Program-made: the position numbers and the translations under genes
Assembly (NCBI GenBank): GCA_017311315.1
Contig: CM029672.1
Span: 11,326,463 to 11,390,462 of the forward strand
DNA: 64,000 nt
Reading direction: 5' to 3'
Source: Dendrocalamus latiflorus
Lineage: Eukaryota > Streptophyta > Magnoliopsida > Poales > Poaceae
Shown here: positions 54,026-64,000 of the stretch, piece by piece
Numbering within the stretch: position 1 is the first letter of the stretch
Layout of the letters: each line of letters begins with the position of its first letter
Notes under the pieces: model-generated
Told to the model about the DNA's origin: nothing
What the model saw: the letters and a program-made list of their open reading frames with translations, nothing else
Databases searched by the model: none

Positions 54026-54547
54026 TAGGTGTGGCAACAGGGAGGTGGGTTTCCCAGGGAAGGCCACCGCGGCCCTACCCCAACCCTCGCTAGCACGCCC
54101 TCCACCCCCGCCCCACTAAGGCTACCGTGGGGAGATGGCCCCCGTCCCCAATCCCGTAGAGGATAAAAATAGGTTTAAATATTTTTTAAAAATAATAACA
54201 TGACTTTTTATTAATTTATAATTATTTAGCCATACTTTTTTTAAAAGTATATATATATAGCTTCAAAACATATATTTTAACATATAGATTTAAGTTTTAC
54301 TCAAATATACAAGAAAAGAGTACATTCAAGTTTTAGTAAAATATACAATAAAAGAATACAATCTTCCATATTAAAAACTATAATCTATTATTTAAAAAAC
54401 ATTTTTTATTTACCGAGTCCCCGTGGGGGAAGGGCAACCCCTGTCCCCACCCCACTCCCCTCGTGGGGGGAGATCACCCCCGGCCCAGCCCCCATGGGGA
54501 TATTATCCGTGGGCCCACCCCTACGAGGGGGAGAATTGCCACCCCTG
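54026..54547. mobile_element. hAT MITE (522 bp) inside the MULE
   Basis: Termini TAGGTGTGGCAA and TTGCCACCCCTG are inverted. Flanks TGCCCAAC (54018-54025) and TGCCCAGC (54548-54555) match at 7 of 8. GC-rich arms (CCCCGTGGGG-type) surround an AT-rich centre. It has no coding sequence and is unrelated in sequence to the other hAT MITE family here. Confidence 0.8.
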
Positions 54548-54894
54548 TGCCCAGCGCATCAGCCTCGTGGGGGCGACTCAGGCTTGTTGTCTATAGTGGC
54601 ACCTTGTCGGCCCAGTAAGGAAGTCCGATCTTGCATCTCCCTCCGTGATGACGATAGCTATAGTAGAGTGTTGTCCACTCGCAAGTACTGCAAAAACAAA
54701 TCATAGTGTGAGATACATTTGAAATGAGTGCACTAACAAACAACAAGGACAACTTGGAGCTAACGTACTACTGGACGAACTGAGGTGCGTGAAGGATGAG
54801 CGACCGTAGCTATGACGACTCCTGAACTATGATAGACGTGCGGAGGGGGTGCCGAGGGAGGTGCCGAAGGCAGTGGGGGTGGAGGTTGTCCTTG

Positions 54895-56600
54895 TTGTCA
54901 ACCCTGTAGTTCGGCAACGTCACTGTGCCAACCACAATTGATGGTCATCATTGCAGTCATCGTGTCATCGTAAATGGCGCGCATTGCATTGAGGAGGCGC
55001 TCCACGATATTAGTCCTCCCACGGCGTAGCGCTTCATTAGCCTCACTCGAGATACGATGAATGTGGTCATACTGCAAGGAAACCATGAATAAGTTAGGAA
55101 CGTGTTGACACATAAAAAATCTACAAAAAATGTTTTACCGTCTTGTCGCGGCGTGCCACCCGGTGAGGATCTAGACTTGCTCGTACGATGGCATCGTGCA
55201 TGACCTCCACCGGATGCTATGGAGCGGGGCCAGTAAGCCTGCGCCTAGTGCTCGGAACATACCACCTGAAGTATGAACTGTACGTGACGACGTCATAGGG
55301 TCGTGCCTCCTGCACAATGTCAATCGCCACCCTCTTGGCCCACAGTGCCGTCCATGGTACCTGTGTCTACCTCTAGTCATCGCTCCTTCGTCCTTTCTTC
55401 ATTTGCCTACAAGCGGGCTCGGGAGTTACACAATTGAAGAAATAGATGCAGCTAGTAGATTAACTGATGAAATCAAATAACAATGTACCCATGGGCCTAC
55501 GCTGTAAGAGGTCATTCCCGTGGCAATGGCACCTACTGGGAAATGCAAAACTATCTCATCACTCACTGTGGGGAGTACGGCTCAACCATATATGAGAACA
55601 CTAGGTGGCAGGTCATAAACTAGTATGTGTGGTGCCATGTCTACAACGAACCATGGAGTCTATGGCCACCAGATTACTTCATCGTTGTGTAGAGTCTCAA
55701 ATTGGTTATGGAACTTAGGTACGCACGCATCGGTCTCTCCATGGCCCACCCTAGTTGAGCACGTGTCCAACGAGTACCCATTGTGGGCCTGTCAATGGGG
55801 TTGTCACCATCATCCTGATCATAGAATGTGGTGCTGAACTGGAAAGGATGCACGGTGCTCTGGAACTACGGTCGCCCAACCAAGAAGTTCTCCCATGATC
55901 ACAGCTATAGCAAAGTATAGCACACCGCGAGGGCTGGCTCCCCGAATGTAGTATGTTGTGAGGCATCACACAAACCTCGATACGTAGCGCAAAGCACTGT
56001 AGAGCCCCAACTGTATTGTGGCACCTCGTCGAGCTCAGTGTCCACCAACGACTCTACAAGATGGATGTAATTAGGGTACACCCAATCTCCCTAAGTCGTA
56101 GGAAACAAGACCCGCCCAAATAAAAATAGCAGGTATGCAAGGAAGTGTGTCCTCACTACCTCTTCTGTCGTGGGCATGGAGTAGGTCATGTACTATTGTG
56201 GCCAGGAATGTGGCACACCTGATATGTTCTCTAGGATTGAGTGACCAAACATGTGTGCTAAACGTATCTTCTAGTCTGCTTGCTTGGGAAGTGGCACTAC
56301 CGCAAGACCCTGCACCGGTAGACCTGTAATCATAACGATGTCCTGCAGAGTAAGGGTCATCTCCCCCACCGGAAGTGGAAGGTGTGTGTCTCGGGTCTCC
56401 AATGGTTGATGAGTGCAGACAGCAGTGCCGCGTCAAACTGAAACGCATATGGTAGGTCCAACATGCGGGCAATGGGCAGGAGTCTGGTGTCCCATAGTAG
56501 TGGGATGTACCATTGGTCCAGAGGCTAGTGCTCTCTGGGGCACCTCAAGACGAAGCTCAAAGGGCCTACACCGGATGACCATAGCAGGCATCAGTGTCCC
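54895..56600 (-). pseudogene. Plant mobile domain (PMD/MAIN-like) gene remnant
   Basis: Minus-strand text from the right: LPYAFQFDAALLSALINHWRPETHTFHF, then (after a one-base frame change) EMTLTLQDIVMITGLPVQG, both signature PMD blocks. Later come YIHLVESLVDTELDEVPQYSWGSTVLCATYRGLCDA and VVTYSSYFRWYVPSTRRRLTGPAP, and after a GT-AG intron (55072-55139) a helical end YDHIHRISSEANEALRRGR. Several stops and frame changes show decay. PMD proteins occur both as host genes (MAIN, MAIL) and inside transposons. It lies downstream of the transposase in the same orientation, within the same terminal repeats, so it belongs to the MULE. Confidence 0.75.
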
Positions 56601-57019
56601 TATCCTAGCATGGGTCTAGCAGCTCATATGCGGCGTCATCTTGAGGCTGCACCATCTCCTGCAGAAAATAGAACAACAAGTTAGCTCGCAATGAAAAAAA
56701 GGAGCTACCGCAAAGAAAATAAAAGCGAAACATATGACAAGGGATCACAACGTGCCTACCATTGTACAATCTAGTACAATGGAAACAAATTAAAGGCATG
56801 AGTAGCACCATACGATAAAGAATACGGAGTTCAAAACGTACGGAGCATTGTGCAATACATTACAACACAAACACGGGCAAATCTAAAGGATTGCACGAAC
56901 ATACCACTACCCGACATGTTACAATATGTACAGCACGAGAGTATATAACCGGAGTGTATCTGAATGCATTGAAACAAACAAACAACACCACGACATGGGA
57001 GTTATATGTTGATCACTAT

Positions 57020-57675
57020 GGTGCGTTGCTTGAATTAGGCTTGTTTTGGGCAGTTGCTGATGGAGTGCCCAACCGTCTTGTAGAGTCTGCATCTTGGGTG
57101 CCTAACCCATTGCCCACGCTGGCTATCATCCATGTTGTTACTGATGCGGCAGGACTGTCGTCTTCCACGGTCGGGCTGCTTGATTGTGTCGTTTGGCACC
57201 CACCTTACCTACCATGGCCAGAGGTTCCTATAATGCATATCCACCCCGTATGAATTGAATTTAGCACTCCAAGTGCCATACAAGTGGTAGATATTATAGT
57301 ACTCAGAGATATAATACATCGAGGCCTGGTGCCACACCGCGCATGGCACATACACATGGGAGCATGGCTTATGAAGAAGCTGCAGCTTATTGTAGGTGCA
57401 GGACGCTTCGTTATGAATTGTGCAGACTTATTTACGATCCTCTTTAGCATGACCCATGACATACTTCTCTCTGAAACATATCTCGAATTTCTTCCTCATA
57501 CCATTCATGGTACTAGCAACGTGCGAACGAGACTTCTTGATCTTTTTGTCCATGTATGCCTGCATTACTTTGAAAAATTGTTTCCCTTCCTCCAGATGCT
57601 TCTTCGCCATTGTGGCTCTATTAATGGAATACCCAACGGTATGGTTCTAGTTCTCCTTGACGATTGCAGTGATGG
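57020..57675 (-). pseudogene. MULE transposase C-terminus: SWIM and zinc knuckle
   Basis: Minus strand: PITAIVKEN, stop, NHTVGYSINRATMAKKHLEEGKQFF, then after a frame change near 57432 CTIHNEASCTYNKLQLLHKPCSHV (SWIM-like, second Cys changed to Tyr), YYISEYYNIYHLYGTWSAKF, and farther on PRCRLYKTVGHSISNCP, a CCHC-type knuckle whose second Cys is again Tyr. The order SWIM, WP-region, knuckle is that of MURA-type MULE transposases. It joins in frame to 59668 when the solo LTR is removed. Confidence 0.75.
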
Positions 57676-57680
57676 GTAGC

Positions 57681-59662
57681 TGTAGCACTAAAAAAAGGAA
57701 AGAAAATAATTTTAATAAATACATAAATAAATAAAAAAACCCTAATCTAATCCTGGCCACAAAAGGGATCCCTCTTCTCTTTCCGTGCATGGCTTTTCTT
57801 CCAGATCCAAGTTTCAATCTATTATTCTCTCTCTCTCTGCCCACGCGTTAGCAGGAAGTACCGGCCGACGGCGGCCAGCGGTGCACGCGGCCTGCCTGCA
57901 CACTCGTGCTCGTGCGCACGCTCGTAGCCGTATGGTGCAGCGGCGGCACCCGCACGCTCGCAGCCGTATGATGCGGCGGCGGCACCCGCACACTCGCGCT
58001 CGCGTGCATGCATGCAGCCGCATGGCGCGGTGGCTTTTGCACGGCATCAGCGGCGGTGGCATCGGCGGTGACGGCTCGCGCGACGGCGCCGCATGCACAC
58101 ACACGCGCACGCGCGTGCGGCCGTACGCATGCGGCAGGGTAGCCAGCGGCGGCCAGGGAGGTGGCACGGCTGAACGGCCATTCGCGTGGCTGAATGCTCG
58201 TTTGCGTGGCTGAACGGCTATTTGCTCGGCCAGACTGCTATTTTTCCTTCCAGTCGATTATCTCTTGTCGTTTCTTAATCAATTCATCATATCTGATCGG
58301 TGGTTTTCCATATCACCTTGTAGGTTCTCATGTAACTGTTGAGAGAGCAGCTGGGCAGTTGTGTTTCTCAGATCCATCGTGTAGCGTGTCCGTCGAGTGT
58401 GCTCAAGGCAAGTACCTCGCGACTGTAACCTATTTCTTTCGCACATTTATGTCACATGATTACCTATTGCCTCAATGTGATTTCCGATCATTGCACTATA
58501 TTGATTGCCTGTTGTAGATTGTTGTAGCTTTAGTAGATTCTGAATATGATGAGTTAGTTAGTATTGAATGCTGGTAATTAGTATAATGTTAACCATGGAG
58601 TTCATGTGTGGTTAGGGTTATAAATAAGCGTCTAAATGGTAATTAGGGTTGCGAATAAGCATGCTCAAATTTAAGGTTAACCACTAGTAATCTTTAACAT
58701 TGGATAGTCATTATTATGTCTTGCTTTTGTGAATCTTAACTGTTGATTATTAATTGTGAGCTGTAGTTGATTTAGTTGCTATACATTAACCTGCCTGATA
58801 ATCACTTATCACCTAATAAAATTGTATGATTGACAACCCTTGTGTGTGACTCCGGTTAGTATCCTCTCTATCGATAGATCTTGTTCGCATCATCTTGAAT
58901 CACAAATCCTGTCTCTCCGGTCTCATTGTTCCAAACCTTTACTCTCATAATTTTACCTTAATTCATTCATGACTTTCTAATCACATCATGGATAATTCGC
59001 TTAATAAAGAACTGAAGGTTATCAAGACGGGACTACCCACATATAGGGGAGATTTCCACCCAACCTGGTAACGTATTGGGGCCGTACATTCTTATTACAC
59101 AGGATATTACACCCCGTCGGCGGTTATACAGTCGAGGACAAGGATGTGCCTGGCTATTATCATATAACAGGGTATGTGGGATGAGGTCGCCGACGCCTTT
59201 GCTATAACTTGTCACATAACGACTATCCTTAATTATGCACTCTATGTTATCTGTCTCCCTTCTACGACAGTACTTCCGATACCAGTTGTTTATTGCTTTT
59301 ATCTTGTGTCCATTGCTTACTTATGATGCCTGTCCCTTATTTCACGTGGTTGCATTACCTATCTTTACTTTTGTGTTGCGACCGGTGTTGAGTATTTGCT
59401 GAGATTTCCAAATCTCACGCTTGCTCTTTCCCTTCTCAGGTAAAAGATCAGTCGATTGATAGCAGCATGCATGGGTGAGAGCACTCGAGTTTCAGCACTG
59501 TGGCTTGCCACAACTTTTGCTATTTATTTTATTTGTCATTTAATTAGAAGTGGATCGGTCCCATATTTGAAACACTATTTCGGCTTCCGTTGATTATTGG
59601 TTTTAATTGGTGTATGAATCCTACTAGTGTCTTTTATTATTTCTCTTTATTTTGGCAATGAC
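57681..59662 (+). mobile_element. Solo LTR D (1.98 kb) in the MULE transposase
   Basis: Starts TGTAGCACTAAAAAAAGG. GTAGC is duplicated on both sides (57676-57680, 59663-59667). Removing it joins KGVQLL to PITAIVKEN without a gap, proving insertion in a coding exon. Near 59390 it has GTATTTGCTGAGATTTCCAAATCTCACGC, which resembles the R/U5 of large grass Gypsy (Retand-like) LTRs; this is from memory. A GC-rich tandem-repeat block lies at 57845-58220. The 3' terminus reads AC rather than CA. Confidence 0.82.
57845..58220. repeat. GC-rich tandem repeats in solo LTR D
   Basis: Imperfect repeats of GCACGCTCGTAGCCGTATGG and CACACTCGCGCTCGCGTGCATGC-like units. All frames look open because of composition, but no protein family is visible. 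Confidence 0.6.
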
Positions 59663-59667
59663 GTAGC

Positions 59668-59930
59668 AATTGAACACCCTTCAGGATATCATTGTATACC
59701 TTGGACATGTTGGTTGTCATGATTCCATATCTTACACCACCAGTGTCGTGAGGCAGAGACCATTTCTCTAAGTCAGATGTGTGCGAGTTAACCCATTGTA
59801 TGAACTCCCTAACTCTCGTGGACCCTCCCGCCCTATCCCTGGTTCGGCGTTGTCGGAATGCCTAACATGCTTGTCGGTCTCATTGAGCTGTCTCCACACG
59901 TCCTCGAACTTCCACTGATCTCGAGACTTT
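59668..59930 (-). pseudogene. MULE transposase, exon before the solo LTR
   Basis: Minus strand: VREFIQWVNSHTSDLEKW, LPHDTGGVRYGIMTTNMSKV and YNDILKGVQLL. The phrase 'W...DxxGxRYGIMTTN...EVYN' is typical of MURA-type transposases just after the DDE region. Upstream sequence passes at once into the right terminal repeat region, so the catalytic part is deleted. Confidence 0.7.
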
Positions 59931-59939
59931 TATTGCACA

Positions 59940-60395
59940 TGGGCAGAGGCAGCGGGGTGGGCGGTCATCGCACGAGCGCGCCGAGCTGCCGACGCTGACA
60001 TTTCTCTAAGTCAGGTGTCGTTTGGCCGACGAGTGCGCCAGGCGGGCCAAGTGCCGCGGAATGGGAGCGTAGGCGAGGAGGCCATCGCACGCGCGAGCTA
60101 AGCCGCCGACGCGTGCCATGCGGGCCATGGTGCCACGGCACGAGAGCATGACATCTTCCCTTGTGCTTGGAGCGGCACCTCTATGGGGCCCGCCACCTGT
60201 CGCGCCTAGCCGAACAGTGCCGCGCGGTGTGGAGGTGTCGCGGTGGCAGGTTTCTGCCATGCCCGGGTGGCGCAGTAGGAGCCACGCGTCAGCCACGGGT
60301 TGTTCCGCGCTTGGCAGGGGTAAGATTTACAATTTCATATCGTATAAAGCTAATTTATAAATTAAAGTGACATAATAGAGCTAAATAAAAAAATT
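59940..60395. repeat. MULE right terminal inverted repeat and inner repeats
   Basis: 60110-60395 pairs with the left repeat in inverse. Inside it, GTCATCGCACGAGCGCGCCGAGCTGCCGACG (59965-59995) and GCCATCGCACGCGCGAGCTAAGCCGCCGACG (60080-60110) form a diverged direct repeat. Confidence 0.65.
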
Positions 60396-60404
60396 GTTAG
60401 CAAT

Positions 60405-61005
60405 GTGCTGCCGGTATGGAGCTGATTGATGAATTGGGGGGAAGCGGACACAGACAGACTGTGAGAGATATCTGTAGGAGGTCGAAATGGAATGGCGATT
60501 CTCCTCTGGATTTGCCTCCCACATGAGGCGTGGGCCCGTGGGCTGTCACCGTGTGAAATGAAATCAGGAATGAGCACGCTTGTTAGCTGGATGATGCAAT
60601 GCGGTGCACTGGCCGGCTGGGATTCTGCTTTGCAACACCAAATTGATTTGTCTGATTGATTGGTAGCTCGATCAGATAGATATTCCCCAAAAAAACAATT
60701 TTTGGGAGCACATGCCGCTGTCTCAGGCTCGCGCTGCACTGCACCAGCGCCGAATGGACGCTAGCAGCGATACATCACGATCACATCGGCTCCTCTCAAG
60801 GGAGATGCACCTGTACGCGTACTACTTGAAACGTACATCTGAAAATTTAAAAGGGGACATAGGAGCATGGTCGGTTTGGCACCGCTCGTTTTCAGTACCT
60901 GATGCGATTAGAGTAACACAATTAGGCTAACACGGCAGCAATCGTTATGCTATTAGTAGTACTTAAAGGCGCGCGTCTCGGCTTGTCTGTGGATCCATAC
61001 GAAGG
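60405..61005. other. Intergenic DNA, nothing recognised
   Basis: No gene or repeat that I can support beyond the MULE flank. Some GC-rich text around 60700-60800 has no domain. Confidence 0.4.
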
Positions 61006-61009
61006 GTCT

Positions 61010-61262
61010 AAAATAAATAGAAGAGGCAGAAAGAAGTGATTTTTAGAAGAAAAATATGAGCGGTAAAGAAAGTGAGAGAAAAATACGTGTGTGAGACGGG
61101 AGCGAGAGAAATAGGGTGCGTGATGCGCCCGTGTCCCCCTACCTTATCCCCGGAGCGAGATAGAAGCGAGAGGAGTGAAAAAGTGGCTTTGAGAAACCGG
61201 GTGTTCATATTAGTTTCTGACTTCTCTAAGCAAAAGCCAATATGAACAAGCCCTTTATAATG
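61010..61262. mobile_element. MITE, second copy of the family at 19.9 kb
   Basis: GAAAGAAGTGATTTTTAGAAG, ATGAGCGGTAAAGAAAG, CCTTATCCCCGG and GATAGAAGCGAGAGGAGTGAA line up with 19990-20150. The right end CAATATGAACAAGCCC is the inverse of GGGCTTGTTCATATTG. No coding sequence; TSD not fixed. Confidence 0.6.
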
Positions 61263-61309
61263 TTTCAATTTCAATAGACAAAGTATAGAGCTATACGGTC
61301 CTATGGGAC

Positions 61310-63690
61310 TATTGATTTTGGGAATAATCGTGTATTGTCTCACAGGAGCCCACATCATTTATTTATAGTGTCAATGTTACAATCCGACTCTATTACGATT
61401 CACGACTTGAACTCTTATTAAACTCTAAGACTAACTCTCCAATACTCCCCCTCGAGATAGACATGAGATAACAAACATAGCTATCTTGTTAAATATTGTA
61501 ATACCATTACTAGAATCTAACATTTTTACTGAACCTACCATTGACTCCAAGAGCCAATACCATCACAAAGACCAAATGTCGCCTCTAATATTAATACTAA
61601 TACCACTAATGATATCACCAAATCCATTTCCACCATCGTCTAGCTGTCCCTAGCCTCAACCTCCTCCTCTACCCACACGCCCTCGGCCACCCCCAGCCTC
61701 CACCATCTCTACCTCTCCCATAGCCTATTACGCTTAACTCCAGTTCTAATCCTCTTCCCAATTCCCTTTCCCCTTCTGCCACTTCTCCGATTGTGCGGTC
61801 TTCTCCTCTATCATGGCCATATTGGCCCGAGGGCCATCTCTTCCGACCACATCAACCTTGACCAACTTTAGCAAACCTATTATTTCCACCACCTCCACTC
61901 GGGCGAGATGCCCCACACTTGTAACACTTAGCCCTCCTCACAAAGTTTAAGTTGCCCCATCTTGCATCACGACAAATCTAATCACCCTCGTGACTTCCAG
62001 TTTGTGAGAGAGGACACGCTCAAGTCAGCTGTCCTATTTGCTTATAGTTGTAGCACTTCCTATCATCAGTTATGACATACACTGACATTATAGGGTTGTT
62101 GTCCACCATCACTCTTTGTTGAGTTTCCTCAACAATAGCTTAAATAGCCTCCTTCATAGATGGCAATGTCATCTGATGACATATTGCAGCCCTCCTGCTC
62201 TCAAACTCAGAGTTCAAACCTTTCAAGAAGAAAGTAACCATCCTACGTTGCAGCCATGCCCTACGGAACTCAATATCACTAGCACACATCAGCTGCAGTG
62301 GATCCTATTGATCCAAATCTACCCATAACTATTGTAACTCACTAGCATACTCTTGAACAGTCTTCTTCCCCATGTTTCAGAGCATCTACCTTGCCCTAAA
62401 CTTCCACCACCATCATCACATTACCAGCTCTAGAGTACATGTTCCCCAACGTCTTCCATATCACCGATGCACTTGGGCTTGCCTCTACTATCCTAGCACT
62501 GAACGGGGACACTGAAGTCAACAACCATGTCACCACCACAGAGTTGGTGGTGTTTCACACTCTCCAAACCATACTTTCCTTATCTACAGGTTCAACACAA
62601 GTCTCACATAGATAGTGATCCACCTCCTTCGTCTTCAAAATTAGCTAAGCCCTTCTAGACCAACTTAGATAATTATTACTCCCTTCTAGCTTCACATCAT
62701 TTAGCATCAGCTCTAGCTTCAATTCCGATGATCTTGTTCTAGCTCTAGAACCTATTAGACCAATCATCATGAGGTCCTGCAATATACCTCTCATCTCACT
62801 TTTTGTAACCAAAGAGGATTTCACTTCCACCATCAATATTCATAATACTCTTCCCTACAGCTTTCTGTGTAGCTTCTTCTTCAACCTTCCTCGTAGCTTC
62901 GATCTCCTCAATGTTCATCTTCTACTTTCAACACCAATTGAAGAACTCAACCCAAATCGTCCCCCTCCTGCACGCCAATCAACTCAATCTTCCCCTTCCT
63001 ATTGTCGCGTGTATTCATGATCACGGCAATCACCTCAAGCAACAATCACATCCCTCGCAAGTGCCAAAAACATCAACATCATCGTCACAATAACAAATAA
63101 TAAAATAATATTTCTTTGTCAATCTCCTCCTTCCACTCTCTTTCTATTCTGCACATACAAATTAGCAACAACAGACAACTATCTCTTCCTTTCTTCTTTC
63201 TTACCTCACACCGATTCATATCGGGATCGGGATTCAAACAACAAACGATGCAGTGTAGCTTCTCTTCCTCCTCCTCTCTACTTTCCTCAAGATGCGACAC
63301 CGAGCGCAGCAACCTACATAGTTGCGACGGCCAGTGGCGTTGGCCCAAGAGATGGCGACCCGAGGCGGCGGTGGCAGCCCGCGTGCACAAGCGCAGATGT
63401 CTGTTGCCCCCAAAGTGCGGTGAAGATCCTAGGCAATGACGACGGTGTTGGTGTTGGTCAGCGGTGGTGCTAGTCGGTGGCGGCCGGTAGTGGCAGGAGG
63501 TAGCAAATCAGGATCGGCGGTGTCTTTGGTTATCTTTGGTACCATATTGATTTTGGGAATAATCGTGTATTATCCTACAGAAACCCCACACCCTTTATTT
63601 ATAGTGGTAAGGTTATAATCCGACTCTAGTATGAGTCACGACTCGTACATGACTTAACATCTTATTAAATTCTAATACCAAGTCTAATAA
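61310..63690 (-). mobile_element. Gag-only LTR retrotransposon (Copia-like)
   Basis: Direct repeats 61310-61443 and 63545-63690 share TATTGATTTTGGGAATAATCGTGTATT and TTTATTTATAGTG. CTCCCCCTCGAGATAG (61446-61461) is the inverse of a polypurine tract beside the left LTR. TTATCTTTGGTACCA (63530-63544) is a degenerate primer-binding site beside the right LTR. The interior carries a decayed gag and no pol. No TSD was found. The right LTR edge is approximate. Confidence 0.65.
61800..62910 (-). pseudogene. Decayed Copia gag
   Basis: Minus-strand text includes DVKLEGSNNYLSWSRRA, the start of a Copia gag (UBN2-type) domain, then RVWNTTNSVVVTWL and AASPSASVIWKTLGNMY-like blocks separated by stops. Downstream there are Gly/Arg-rich remains as expected before a zinc knuckle. 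Reading needs several frame changes. Confidence 0.5.
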
Positions 63691-64000
63691 AAACAGAAAA
63701 TATTGTGTTCAACTAGTACTCCGTAGTCAAGGAAGCACGAGAACAGGGTGTTGACTGTTGACTTGCCAAATTGGAAGAACTAGGAATACATTGTGCTTAG
63801 CGAAGCTAAGCATACGAGGTCACGACCTGTTTGAAACGCGTAAACTGAACTGTTTCACATCAGATTCCTGTAAAACTTACGCAAAACCTGCGTTCCAAAT
63901 TGGGATCGAACATAGATTAGGATACCCATGCACGTGGACATTATTCTTTTGTTGATTACTTATTTTCAGATAAGAATTATTCGTTGATGACAAAGTGTGC
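63691..64000. other. End of window, nothing recognised
   Basis: Short spacer with no feature that I can support. Confidence 0.4.

Larger units (their letters stand above)
51961..60395 (-). mobile_element. Mutator-like element (MULE) carrying a plant mobile domain
   Basis: Long terminal inverted repeats: left 51961-52105 plus 52838-52985, right about 60110-60395. Shared text includes TTTTTTTATTT, AAATTGYAAATC, AAGCRCGGAACAA and AGGCGCGACAGGTG. A 9-bp flank, TTCAGCAAT (51952-51960) and GTTAGCAAT (60396-60404), matches at 7 of 9, the MULE TSD length. Minus-strand cargo: transposase C-terminus with SWIM and zinc-knuckle blocks, then a PMD gene. The DDE core is deleted. Later insertions: hAT MITEs (52106-52829, 54026-54547) and a solo LTR (57681-59662). 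Confidence 0.75.

Noticed and set aside
57785..58213. A His/Arg/Ala-rich frame of 142 residues
   Set aside because: It lies in GC-rich tandem repeats of a solo LTR; all frames are open and nothing resembles a protein family.
57681..59662. A 2-kb intron in the MULE transposase
   Set aside because: A GTAGC duplication and exact in-frame rejoining fit an LTR insertion better; splice sites at the edges are weak.

Overview
The window is plant nuclear DNA, most likely from a grass (Poaceae). It carries a photosystem II psbR gene, a malectin-like receptor kinase, grass-type CACTA, MULE, hAT, LTR and LINE elements, and GC-rich coding patches in an AT-rich background. All calls come from reading the sequence; no database search was run. 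Only three loci look like working host genes: two tandem psbR copies (32.6-34.3 kb and 37.7-42.5 kb, + strand) and one CrRLK1L-type receptor kinase (48.9-51.4 kb, - strand). Nearly everything else is nested mobile DNA, much of it delimited here by target-site duplications (TSDs).

Layout. 0.7-2.8 kb: a hAT-type element with a second hAT-type element inside it and a leucine-rich-repeat gene fragment in its core. 4.6-11.0 kb: a degenerate CACTA element (CACTA-1) with a Ulp1-protease-like gene remnant, split by two solo LTRs. 12.4-17.7 kb: a better preserved CACTA element (CACTA-2) with the same Ulp1-like module and transposase-associated domains. 19.9-21.0 kb: a MITE and a short truncated LINE. 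21.2-27.1 kb: a Ty3/Gypsy chromovirus lacking gag, with a 2.7-kb LINE inserted in its integrase. 27.1-29.3 kb: a second LINE. 29.7-31.8 kb: a small 2.06-kb LTR element. 32.3-48.7 kb: the psbR duplication, separated by a 1.7-kb solo LTR and a hAT MITE; copy 2 has a 3.6-kb Copia in intron 3 and a 5.8-kb antisense Copia in its 3' UTR. 48.9-51.7 kb: the receptor kinase with a 5'-UTR intron. 52.0-60.4 kb: a Mutator-like element (MULE) with about 400-bp terminal inverted repeats, a transposase C-terminus and a plant mobile domain (PMD) gene, itself hit by two hAT MITEs and a 2-kb solo LTR. 61.0-63.7 kb: a MITE and a gag-only LTR element.

How it fits together. The psbR exons are open in both copies, so the TE load on copy 2 lies in intron and UTR sequence. 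The MULE sits directly upstream of the receptor-kinase first exon, so whatever lies in the MULE end forms part of that gene's upstream region. The most unusual items are the PMD-carrying MULE, the two CACTA elements whose Ulp1-like modules have lost different catalytic residues, the near-palindromic GCGGTAGTACCGC clusters in solo-LTR U3 regions, and a Copia with identical LTRs but a dead pol.
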